From assembly GCF_004016445.2 (NCBI RefSeq), contig NZ_SADT02000005.1, positions 248,001 to 312,000 on the forward strand: a stretch of DNA of 64,000 nucleotides, read 5' to 3'. The DNA comes from Mesorhizobium sp. M2E.F.Ca.ET.219.01.1.1. GTDB lineage: Bacteria; Pseudomonadota; Alphaproteobacteria; Rhizobiales; Rhizobiaceae. A program made the translations under genes and the position numbers. Under the pieces are notes generated by a model. The model was not told the DNA's origin and did not search any database. It worked only from the letters and a program-made list of their open reading frames with translations. Below, piece after piece: positions 43,314 to 51,119 of the stretch (positions within the stretch are counted from its first letter, which is position 1; every line of letters starts with the position of its first letter).

Positions 43314-46300
43314 ACGCGCTGACCGCCATCCCCTATGCAGAGTTCGGCATAAGCTCGAATTTCTCCTTCCTGCGCGGCGCCTCCAAGCCCGAGGAGCTGG
43401 TGGTCACGGCAAAATTCTACGGGTTTTCGTCGATCGGGCTTGCCGACAGGAACACCGTGGCCGGCGTCGTGCGCGCCTGGCAGCAGGCCAAGGTGGAGAA
43501 GATGCCCTATCATCCCGGCTGCCGCCTGGTGTTCGGCGACGGCACGCCGGACATTCTCGCCTATCCCCGCGACCGCCAGGGCTGGGGGCATCTCTGCCGC
43601 ATGCTCACACAAGCCAATCTGCGCGACGAGACCGAGAAGGGCGCGACATTGCTCAAGCTCGACGACCTGCTCGAATGGGGCGATCGGATGTCGCTGGCGA
43701 TCCTGCCCAATCTGTCCGGCGGCGCGGAAGAGAATCTGGAATTTATTAGCCGGCTTAAAGATCGCTTCGGCGCAGCGCTCCGATTGGCCGTGGCGCCGGA
43801 TTATGGTGGCAATGACCGCTTCCGCATCGAGCAGGCGGCGGCGATGGCCGACCATGCGCGTATCCCGATGATGGCGACCAACGACGTGCTCTATCATGCC
43901 GCCGACCGCCGCCCGCTGCAGGACGTGCTGACCGCGATCCGCCTCAACACGCCGGTTTGCGAGGTCGGGCTGGAGCTGACCGCCAATGCCGAGCGCCATC
44001 TGAAGCCGCCGCTGGAGATGGCGCGCCTTTTCCGCCGTCACCCTGAAGCGCTGGCCGAGACGCTGCGCTTCGCCGACGAATTGACCTTTTCGCTCAGCGA
44101 CCTCGAATACAACTATCCGGACGAGCCGACAGAATCCGGCCTCGGGCCGCAGGCCGAGCTCGAACGCCTGGCCCGGGAGGGCGCGATCAGGCGCTATCCG
44201 GCCGGCGTTCCCGAGTATGTGCTGGAACGCATCGACAGCGAGCTTGCGCTGATCGAGCGCCTGAACTATGCGCGCTATTTCCTGACCGTCCACGACATCG
44301 TCAAATTCGCCCGCAGCAAGGACATTCTTTGCCAGGGCCGCGGCTCGGCCGCCAATTCGGTCATCTGCTTCTGCATCGGCATCACCGAGGTCGGCCCCGA
44401 GCGCATCGACACACTCTTCGAGCGCTTCATCTCGGAGGAGCGCAACGAGCCGCCCGACATCGACGTCGACTTCGAGCATGAAAGGCGCGACGAGGTCATC
44501 GCCTATATTTACGACAAATACAGCGCCAAGCGCACGGCGCTTGCCGCCGCCGTCATCAGCTATCGCGGCCGCTCCGCTCTGCGCGAGGTGGCCAAGGCCA
44601 TGGGCCTGTCGGAGGACGTGCGAAGCGCGCTGTCCAGCACCATCTGGGGCTGGTCGACCTCCGAGCTCGGCGAAAGGGAAGCCAATGCCGGCGGCCTCGA
44701 CCGCACCGATCCGCTGTCGCGGCAAGTGCTGGAGCGCGCCAACGAGATCATGGGCTTCCCCCGCCACCTCTCCCAGCATGTCGGCGGCTTCGTCATCACC
44801 CGCGACCGGCTCGACGAAGTCGTGCCCATCGTCAAGACGGCGATGGAGGAGCGCAAGATGGTCGAGTGGGACAAGGACGACCTCGACGCCGTGAAGATCC
44901 TCAAGGTCGACGTGCTGGCGCTCGGCATGCTGACCTGCCTGAAGCGCGCCTTCACCTTGCTCACCGACCATTATCCGCAAGCGCGGGATCCTTTTGGACG
45001 GCCTTACGTGCTCGCCACCCTTCCCGAAGAGCACGAGGACGTCTACGCCATGATCCAGAGGGCCGACACGCTCGGCGTCTTCCAGATCGAGTCGCGCGCG
45101 CAGATGTCGATGCTGCCGCGTCTCAAGCCGGAAAATTTCTACGACCTCGTCATCGAGGTGGCGATCGTGCGTCCAGGCCCGATCCAGGGCGACATGGTGC
45201 ATCCCTATCTGCGCCGGCGGCAGGGCAAGGAGGCGGTCCATTACCCCAGCCTGGAGCTCAAGAAAATCCTCGGCAAGACGCTGGGCGTGCCGCTGTTCCA
45301 GGAACAGGCGATGAAGATCGCCATCGTCGCCGGCGGCTTCCGGCCGGGCGAGGCCGACGAGCTGCGCCGCGCCATGGCGACCTTCAAGCGCACCGGCACG
45401 ATCGGCAATTACCGCCAGCGCATGATCGACGGCATGGTCGGCAATGGCTACGACAAGGACTTCGCCGAGCGCTGCTTCAAGCAGATCGAGGGTTTTGGCG
45501 AATATGGCTTTCCTGAAAGCCATGCCGCCTCCTTCGCGCTGCTGGTCTATGCTTCCTGCTGGTTCAAGACCTTCTTTCCCGACGTCTTCTGCGCCGCGAT
45601 CCTGAACGCGCAGCCGATGGGTTTCTACCAGCCGGCGCAGCTGGTACGCGACGCGCGCGACCATGGCGTTGAAATACGCGAAGTCGACATCAACCATTCC
45701 GTCTGGGACTGCACGCTGGAGGCCACCGCCTTCGATCCGTCCCGCATCCTCGAGCGCCACGCCTCGATGCGCGGCGTCATCGAGACGGCGCATGCGGTGC
45801 GCCTCGGCTTCCGCCAAATCAAGGGCCTGTCCGAGGAACGCATGAAAGCCGTCGTCGCGCAGCGCGGCGCCGGCTATCGATCGGTCAGGGATGTCTGGCT
45901 GCGCTCAGGTCTCGATGTCGGCGAGATCGAAAGACTGGCTGAGGCCGACGCGTTCCGCTCGATCGGCCTCGACCGCCGTGCCGCGCTCTGGGAGGTGCGG
46001 GCCCTCGACGGCAGGAGCGCCGCCGAGAAGCTGCCGCTGTTCGACCAGCCTTCGCTTCGCCTGCGCGAGCTGGAGCCGGAAACGAAACTGCCGAGAATGC
46101 CGCTCGGCGAGCATGTCGTGCATGATTACCGCGCGCTCGGCCTGTCGCTGAAGGAGCACCCCGTCGCCTTCCTGCGCGAACGGCTGACCCGCGCCGGCGT
46201 CACCCCCAACGCCCATCTGCCGTCGGTGCGCGACGGCCGCCGCGTCTCCGTCGCCGGCCTTGTGCTGGTGCGCCAGCGGCCGGGGAAGGGGAACGCCATC

Positions 46301-46642
46301 TTCGTCACGCTGGAGGACGAAAAATCCATCGCCAACGTCATTATCTGGCCACGCGTCTTCGACCGCTTCCGCCCGGTGGTCATGGGCGCCCGCTTCATCC
46401 GCGTCACCGGCAAGCTGCAGCACGAATCAAACGTCATCCACATTGTCGCCGACCGGATCGAGGATTTGACTCCGTGGCTAAGCGTGCTGCTGGAGTCCGC
46501 CAATAGTCCAGCCATCGAGCACAATCCCGCCGAGCGGCCGGTTGGATCCGCCGCAAGCCGTGGCCTGCCGGTCCGCCAGGATCTTGAAGCCCTGTCGGGT
46601 GCCGCACAACAGGTCATGCCCAAGGGACGGAATTTTCAGTAG
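43310..46642 (+). CDS. dnaE2: error-prone DNA polymerase DnaE2
   Basis: 1110 residues, normal for DnaE2. PHP domain start (YAEFGISSNFSFLRGASKPEEL), polymerase palm with CQGRGSAANSVICFCIGIT and PPDIDVDFEHERRDEVIAYI (catalytic Asp pair), then VEVAIVRPGPIQGDMVHPYL and the C-terminal OB-fold (VSVAGLVLVRQRPGKGNAIF). ATG 43310 is coupled to imuB. Together with imuA-imuB it forms the damage-inducible mutagenesis cassette. Confidence 0.97.
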   Translation: MNALTAIPYAEFGISSNFSFLRGASKPEELVVTAKFYGFSSIGLADRNTVAGVVRAWQQAKVEKMPYHPGCRLVFGDGTPDILAYPRDRQGWGHLCRMLTQANLRDETEKGATLLKLDDLLEWGDRMSLAILPNLSGGAEENLEFISRLKDRFGAALRLAVAPDYGGNDRFRIEQAAAMADHARIPMMATNDVLYHAADRRPLQDVLTAIRLNTPVCEVGLELTANAERHLKPPLEMARLFRRHPEALAETLRFADELTFSLSDLEYNYPDEPTESGLGPQAELERLAREGAIRRYPAGVPEYVLERIDSELALIERLNYARYFLTVHDIVKFARSKDILCQGRGSAANSVICFCIGITEVGPERIDTLFERFISEERNEPPDIDVDFEHERRDEVIAYIYDKYSAKRTALAAAVISYRGRSALREVAKAMGLSEDVRSALSSTIWGWSTSELGEREANAGGLDRTDPLSRQVLERANEIMGFPRHLSQHVGGFVITRDRLDEVVPIVKTAMEERKMVEWDKDDLDAVKILKVDVLALGMLTCLKRAFTLLTDHYPQARDPFGRPYVLATLPEEHEDVYAMIQRADTLGVFQIESRAQMSMLPRLKPENFYDLVIEVAIVRPGPIQGDMVHPYLRRRQGKEAVHYPSLELKKILGKTLGVPLFQEQAMKIAIVAGGFRPGEADELRRAMATFKRTGTIGNYRQRMIDGMVGNGYDKDFAERCFKQIEGFGEYGFPESHAASFALLVYASCWFKTFFPDVFCAAILNAQPMGFYQPAQLVRDARDHGVEIREVDINHSVWDCTLEATAFDPSRILERHASMRGVIETAHAVRLGFRQIKGLSEERMKAVVAQRGAGYRSVRDVWLRSGLDVGEIERLAEADAFRSIGLDRRAALWEVRALDGRSAAEKLPLFDQPSLRLRELEPETKLPRMPLGEHVVHDYRALGLSLKEHPVAFLRERLTRAGVTPNAHLPSVRDGRRVSVAGLVLVRQRPGKGNAIFVTLEDEKSIANVIIWPRVFDRFRPVVMGARFIRVTGKLQHESNVIHIVADRIEDLTPWLSVLLESANSPAIEHNPAERPVGSAASRGLPVRQDLEALSGAAQQVMPKGRNFQ

Positions 46643-46707
46643 GACGACACGGGGAAGACTCCCGACTGCGTGTGCCGTCACGATGCACAACTTCAATGTC
46701 GGCGGGA

Positions 46708-46882
46708 CAGCGCCCCCCTCTGTCCTGCCGGACATCTCCCCCACGAGGGGGGAGATCAGATGTCACGCCGGCTTTCGCCAATCGGCAACGTTGCAGGATA
46801 CGCGGGGCGCCGAAGCTGCCAATCTCCCCCCAAGTGGGGGAGATGTCCGGCAGGACAGAGGGGGGCGCGAAGGATCGCCAAC
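46708..46882. repeat. palindromic repeat, family C copy 2
   Basis: agcgcccccctctgtcctgc, cggacatctcccccacgagg, ggggagatcagatgtcacgc and the inverted half aatctccccccaagtggggg, agatgtccggcaggacagag, gggggcgcgaaggatc. It is the full palindrome of which copy 1 at 838 is half. Confidence 0.78.
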
Positions 46883-46910
46883 CTACGTCGCGCTGCGCCT
46901 ATGAGCCCGC

Positions 46911-47156
46911 TCACGACGGCCCGCCGAGCCGCGGCGAGGGCGGCGCCAGCATATCCTCGGCCGAGATCGTGCGCGCCTCCGAAGGCAGCATGATCGGGAT
47001 GCCGTCACGCACCGGATAGGCGAGCTTGGCCACGCGCGAAACCAGCTCGCTGCGCTCCGGATCCCAGGTCAGCGGTCCCTTGGTCAGCGGGCAGGCCAGC
47101 AATTCAAGCAGCTTCGGGTCGACCTCGGCTTTTCGAGCGTCACGTCCGTCCGCCAT
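46911..47156 (-). CDS. Trm112-family zinc-binding protein
   Basis: 81 residues. VDPKLLELLACPLTKGPLTW and VSRVAKLAYPVRDGIPIMLP match the Trm112/UPF0434 pattern; only one of the usual CxxC cysteines is kept (LACPLT), and the second of that pair is Thr, so zinc binding may be lost. In eukaryotes Trm112 activates methyltransferases; the bacterial role is less clear. 24 bases downstream of the LON-domain gene on the same strand. Confidence 0.85.
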   Translation of the reverse strand: MADGRDARKAEVDPKLLELLACPLTKGPLTWDPERSELVSRVAKLAYPVRDGIPIMLPSEARTISAEDMLAPPSPRLGGPS

Positions 47157-47180
47157 GAGCCCATCCCCCGTACCGGCAAA

Positions 47181-47852
47181 CTATTGTAAACTGGAGCCAA
47201 ACTCATCATCCTCGCGCGCCAGCGTCATTTCGGTGATGGCGATCAGCGTCTCGGCGCGCGTCTTCAGGTCCGGCGCTTCCAGCAGCGCCTGCTTCTCGGC
47301 CGGGCCGTAGGGCGCCATCATCGACAACGCGTTGACCAATATGCCGTTTTCGGCGCGGCTGACGCTTTCCCAGTCGGCTTCGAGGTCGTTGGCCTGCAGA
47401 TAGGCGCGAAACGCCTTGAGCAGCGCCGGCCTGTCGACCTCGGCGGCGGCCGGGTCTTCCTCGAGGTCGGCCAGGAACGGCATGATCTTGCACTGCCGGA
47501 ACGGCGCCTTTGCCGCGAGCTCCTGCACGATGCGGAACCGGCACACGCCCTGCAGCGAGATCAGGTAGCGGCCGTCGCCCGTCTCGGCCAGAGAGATGAT
47601 GCGCCCGGCGCAGCCGACGCTGCACAGCTCCGGCTCGCCGTCATCGCGCAAGGCGCCGTCGAGGCTGGGCTGGATCATGCCGATCAGCCGCGAGCCGGCC
47701 ATCGCCTGGTCGATCATCTGCAGATAGCGCGGCTCGAAGATGTTGAGCGGCATGCGGCCGCCGGGCAGCAGCAGCGCGCCGGCGAGCGGAAACACCGGGA
47801 TCGCCGGCGGCAGATCCTTGGCCAGCCGGTAGAGTGCGTTACCGACGCGCAC
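47181..47852 (-). CDS. LON substrate-binding-domain protein
   Basis: 223 residues comprising only the N-terminal (LAN/LON substrate-binding) domain: AIPVFPLAGALLLPGGRMPL, NIFEPRYLQMIDQAM, CAGRIISLAETGDGRYLISL. There is no AAA or protease part. Co-oriented with the thioredoxin gene upstream and Trm112-like gene downstream. Confidence 0.88.
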   Translation of the reverse strand: MRVGNALYRLAKDLPPAIPVFPLAGALLLPGGRMPLNIFEPRYLQMIDQAMAGSRLIGMIQPSLDGALRDDGEPELCSVGCAGRIISLAETGDGRYLISLQGVCRFRIVQELAAKAPFRQCKIMPFLADLEEDPAAAEVDRPALLKAFRAYLQANDLEADWESVSRAENGILVNALSMMAPYGPAEKQALLEAPDLKTRAETLIAITEMTLAREDDEFGSSLQ

Positions 47853-48014
47853 CGCAACCCTCCCAAAGCAATGCCGGCAACCCCATCGATCCGCGATCTC
47901 CTCTCAGCCCGGCAAACTCGTCTCGAATGACAGCGACCCGTCAGACAGCCTTTATCTGGCGCTGATGCCCCACTGCTCAAGCCTGCCGGCCACGATAGCC
48001 GGCAAAAACTTCAC

Positions 48015-48137
48015 AGCAATTCCAGGAAAGCGCCTAGCGGTCACGTTGGGCGACTTCGCCGTAGCGTTCCGTCCGGAATTGCACAAAACAAACCTAGAGA
48101 GGTTCGACGATTCTGAAAATCGCCGAAACCGCTCTAC
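48015..48137. repeat. diverged palindromic repeat, family B copy 3
   Basis: agcaattccaggaaagcgcc, tagcggtcacgttgggcgac, gtagcgttccgtccggaattgc, then cgattctgaaaatcgccgaa accgctctac: B blocks with a diverged middle. Its right end contains the stop codon (48134-48136) of the thioredoxin gene. No gene in 47853-48133. Confidence 0.65.
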
Positions 48138-49129
48138 GAGAACAGCAGCGACGACAGCTTGCGGCGTGCCGCCAGCGTCGCCTCATCGGTCATGCCCCAG
48201 GCCTCGAACAACTTCAGCAGCTGCGCCCTGGCGCCGTCGTCGCTCCAGGTCCGGTCGGCCTTGACGATCGCCAACAGATTGTCGGCGGCCGCATTGCGAT
48301 CGCCGCGCGCGTTCTGGATCATCGCCAGGTCGAAGCGCGCCTGATGGTCGGCAGGATTGGCGGCGAGCCGGCGCTCGAGTTCGGCCGGATTGCCGAGCGC
48401 GGCCGCTTCCGCCGCCAGCGTCATCCTGGTACGCAGCGCCGCGAGCGCCGGCGCGTCCTTCTTGTCCTCGGGCGCGCGGGCAAGCACCGCCTCGGCGCCT
48501 TCCGTGTCGCCGGCGTCGAACAGGATTTCGCCCAAGCCGGCGATCGCCTCCAGCGTCTCCGGCGCCTGCTCCAGGATCGCATCATAGATGTCGGCCGCGG
48601 TCTGCACGTCGCCGGCCGTGCGCGCCTCGGCGGCAGCGGCCAGCGCGTCGGCGATCTGCGGCGCGCCGCCGCCCTTGCCGCCGACCTTCTGGATGAACTG
48701 GTTGACCTGGCTTTCGGGAATGGCGCCCATGAAGCCGTCGACCGGCTGGCCGTCCTTGAAGGCGATGACCGCGGGGATCGACTGGATGCCGAGCTGGCCG
48801 GCGATCGAAGGATGATCGTCGATGTTCATCTTGACCAGCTTGACCTTGCCGCCGGCCGCCTTGACCGCCTTTTCCAGCTGCGGCGTCAGCTGCTTGCAGG
48901 GCCCGCACCACGGCGCCCAGAAATCGACCAGCACCGGCTGGCGCCGCGATTCCTGGATGACATCGGCTGCGAAAGTCGCGGTGGTGGTGTCCTTGATCAG
49001 GTCGGCCGCCGCCGGCGCCTCGCCCAGCGAAACCTTGGGGCGGTCGCCGCCGCCATATTGCACCGTCTGGGCGTACTGGCCGCCATTGCCGCCGAACGCG
49101 CCGCTATACGGATTGTTGTCGCTCATCAT
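48134..49129 (-). CDS. thioredoxin-TPR protein, CnoX/YbbN-like
   Basis: 331 residues. A disordered Gly/Gln-rich N-terminus, a thioredoxin domain with VDFWAPWCGPCKQLTPQLEK and the cis-Pro block GIQSIPAVIAFKDG, then a TPR-like C-terminal half (ILEQAPETLEAIAGLGEILF, ARFDLAMIQNARGDRNAAAD). This layout is that of the chaperedoxin CnoX, which binds clients of GroEL. Unlike E. coli YbbN (SxxC), the CGPC motif is intact, so redox activity is likely. Start is MMSDNN at 49129 or MSDNN at 49126. Confidence 0.9.
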   Translation of the reverse strand: MMSDNNPYSGAFGGNGGQYAQTVQYGGGDRPKVSLGEAPAAADLIKDTTTATFAADVIQESRRQPVLVDFWAPWCGPCKQLTPQLEKAVKAAGGKVKLVKMNIDDHPSIAGQLGIQSIPAVIAFKDGQPVDGFMGAIPESQVNQFIQKVGGKGGGAPQIADALAAAAEARTAGDVQTAADIYDAILEQAPETLEAIAGLGEILFDAGDTEGAEAVLARAPEDKKDAPALAALRTRMTLAAEAAALGNPAELERRLAANPADHQARFDLAMIQNARGDRNAAADNLLAIVKADRTWSDDGARAQLLKLFEAWGMTDEATLAARRKLSSLLFS

Positions 49130-49211
49130 GTCGCCCTTTCGGTCGCGCTTTCAGGCGCGTCATTATCGGATTTTGGAACCGCCTTTTCATGTGGCGATCA
49201 AGCCTCGACTT

Positions 49212-49712
49212 TCAAGATTGTGAGACTTTCAGGATAACAGGATCATGGCCGGTTGCCTCGACGAATCTGATCAGATCGGCGGCGGCGATCGAGGTCGTCG
49301 CCTCATTGGTCAGCGGGTGGCCGTTGATGACGTCGTGGCTCATCAATTCCTGGTCGAGCACAACCTTCACCTTCCCTTCCGTGTCGTTGATCAGGCCGAA
49401 AACCGTGACCGCGCCGGGGATGACGCCGAGCAGCTCCATCAGCATCTCGGGCTTGCCGAAGGAAACCCGGCTGGCGGCGCCGATCAGGTGATGGATCTGC
49501 TTCAGGTCGACGACGGCTTCCTCGCCGACGGTGACGAGGAAATAATTGTCCTTCTTGTCCTTGAGGAACAGGTTCTTGGTGTGGCCGCCGTGAATCTCGC
49601 CGCGCAAGGACTGCGAATCGGCGACGGTGAACAGCGGCGGATGCCTGACCGTCGAGACGGAAATGCCGAGATCGGCAAGAAATTCGTTCAGCTCGGCTTC
49701 GGTCTTCGGCAT
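49212..49712 (-). CDS. YbaK/ProX-type aminoacyl-tRNA deacylase
   Basis: 166 residues from ATG 49712, with GCGAGGA upstream. Fold of the prolyl-tRNA editing family: VRHPPLFTVADSQSLRGEIH, GGHTKNLFLKDKKDNYFLVT (catalytic Lys), LIGAASRVSFGKPEMLMELL and GVIPGAVTVFGLIND. Members of the ProX/PrdX group hydrolyse Ala-tRNA(Pro) or related mischarged tRNAs; the exact substrate is inferred from family. Confidence 0.9.
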   Translation of the reverse strand: MPKTEAELNEFLADLGISVSTVRHPPLFTVADSQSLRGEIHGGHTKNLFLKDKKDNYFLVTVGEEAVVDLKQIHHLIGAASRVSFGKPEMLMELLGVIPGAVTVFGLINDTEGKVKVVLDQELMSHDVINGHPLTNEATTSIAAADLIRFVEATGHDPVILKVSQS

Positions 49713-49974
49713 CGGTCCTCGCGCGGTCGAATAGGGCTCATGCCGTTTACGGCCAACGATGCCATCGGGGCAAGGCCGCGGGGGAAATTCCGGGAAGGGC
49801 GCGCGGAAGCTTCGGGCGGGGATTGGCAATCGCCCCGCTTCCGCGCCGTTTCGACGCTTTCGAGGCGGATCTCGCCGCACGAACAAAATCACTCCAAAAA
49901 GACCGTCATTTCCCTGTTGCAATCGCCGCGCTCTTCGGCCATATAAGCGCGGCTTGCGGCCCGAGGCCGCGCGA

Positions 49975-50049
49975 GCGGGTGTAGCTCAGGGGTAGAGCAC
50001 AACCTTGCCAAGGTTGGGGTCGGGCGTTCGAATCGCCTCACCCGCTCCA
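49975..50049 (+). tRNA. tRNA-Gly (anticodon GCC)
   Basis: GCGGGUG/CACCCGC acceptor stem (49975-49981 with 50039-50045), D arm GCUCAGGGGUAGAGC, anticodon stem-loop CAACC UUGCCAA GGUUG with GCC, T loop GUUCGAAUC, and encoded CCA (50047-50049). An accessory region begins directly downstream. Confidence 0.97.
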
Positions 50050-50077
50050 AATCTCTTTTGATTTGACAAGCACAAAG

Positions 50078-50101
50078 GGCCCGGGAAACCGGGCCTTTTT
50101 G
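50078..50101 (+). terminator. rho-independent terminator after tRNA-Gly
   Basis: GGCCCGG (50078-50084), GAAA, CCGGGCC (50089-50095), TTTTTG. Confidence 0.88.
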
Positions 50102-50138
50102 CTATCTGGCGCCGGGGATCGCCAAGGGAAATAGCGCC

Positions 50139-50242
50139 TAGAGTAATTTCAGGAAAGTGTGAGCGGTTTTCCGTTCAGAAATTGCGTAAAAACAAAGAGA
50201 TAGAGCGGATCGCCGTTTCCGTGAAACGGTGAAACGCTCTAG
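50139..50242. repeat. palindromic repeat, family B copy 4 (inverted)
   Basis: agagtaatttcaggaaagtg, gagcggttttccgttcagaaattgcg, taaaaacaaagagatagagc, ggatcgccgtttccgtgaaa, cggtgaaacgctctagg: the reverse complement of copy 5 at 62835. Confidence 0.82.
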
Positions 50243-50612
50243 GCTGGGACTCCCCCGCCTAGCGCGGCTAAGCTCCGCATTTTGAGGAGCCGGGACGGCG
50301 ACCTCCAGGCTTGAGGGCAATGCTGCGAGAGGAGCCGCACCGCGACACACGTCAGCGGCAGCGGGTTAGCAGCATGATGCCTATTGACATGCTCGCTCCA
50401 GCCTCTTGTCACCGTCCGGCTCGCTTGGATCAAACAATATGCTGCCAAGAACTGCACATACGGCTTGAGATAATTAACCGATAGCGGCCGCCAGTGTGAA
50501 GGGCGACCTCTACCGACCTTTCTCATATCAAGCCGCGCTTTGCCAGCGCGCCTTCTAGTGTCGGACCCTGCCCAACCGGAGGACAGATACCTTGATGGCT
50601 TAGGGGCTCTCG
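50243..50612. other. gene-free stretch with a remnant of the next gene's 3' end
   Basis: No intact gene. At 50352-50390 the minus strand reads MSIGIMLLTRCR and stop; the last nine residues equal the C-terminus of the 153-aa protein ending at 50613, and 27 of 31 bases match at the two sites. It looks like the leftover of a tandem copy. Confidence 0.5.
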
Positions 50613-51074
50613 TCAGCGGCAGCGCGTGAGCAACATGATCCCGAACAGGAATTCGCATGCGCTTAATATTTCAGGCGGCGTTCCGCCACCATACAACGAG
50701 ACGACCGCCTTTACGTATTCCTCCAAATAGCCAGGATTAATCGGAGGGTCGCCTACATGCTGGTCCGGTATAACCATGTTGTGCTTGCCAAAGTTAACTG
50801 ACGGTCTTTTTCGCTCATCCTCATCTACTTGTACCTTGCAATTAGTCGAGGAGATTGGCTCATCTACTGGTGGGTTGCTCGTCAATTGGTAAATAATATG
50901 GTTTGACCCTCCATAACTCGAGTATTTCTGAAGCAAGTCAGACCGCTTCTTATCGGAGGCTTTCAAAAAAGTAGTAAGATCAGCTAGTAAATGTTTGGTA
51001 ACGTTTCTGTACCCGTCCTTACTTGGAATAGCTGCAGTCGTGTCGTTTCCTTCAAAGATCTTGAGTTTTGCCAT
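50613..51074 (-). CDS. hypothetical protein, 153 aa, unknown family
   Basis: Starts MAKLKIFEGNDTTAAIPSKD with GGGGAGAAAG upstream. No signal peptide or membrane helix at the N-terminus; hydrophilic, with a short more hydrophobic C-terminus (ILSACEFLFGIMLLTRCR). Base use is more AT-rich than in the flanking core genes, a sign of transfer. It is not recognised. It follows the CxxCH gene by 45 bases on the same strand and may be co-transcribed with it. Confidence 0.65.
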   Translation of the reverse strand: MAKLKIFEGNDTTAAIPSKDGYRNVTKHLLADLTTFLKASDKKRSDLLQKYSSYGGSNHIIYQLTSNPPVDEPISSTNCKVQVDEDERKRPSVNFGKHNMVIPDQHVGDPPINPGYLEEYVKAVVSLYGGGTPPEILSACEFLFGIMLLTRCR

Positions 51075-51119
51075 TTGCTTTCTCCCCTGGATGAAAAGTT
51101 TATTTGTTAGGATCCGCCG

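Noticed and set aside
43253..45817. An 854-codon minus-strand reading frame opposite dnaE2
   Set aside because: Composition is that of an antisense shadow of a high-GC gene (His/Asp/Arg/Ala rich) and dnaE2 on the other strand has complete motifs.
50613..51074. 153-aa protein as a RiPP precursor for the YcaO enzyme
   Set aside because: It is far from the YcaO gene (about 4.8 kb), on the other strand, and has no leader-like region with a short Cys/Ser/Thr-rich core.
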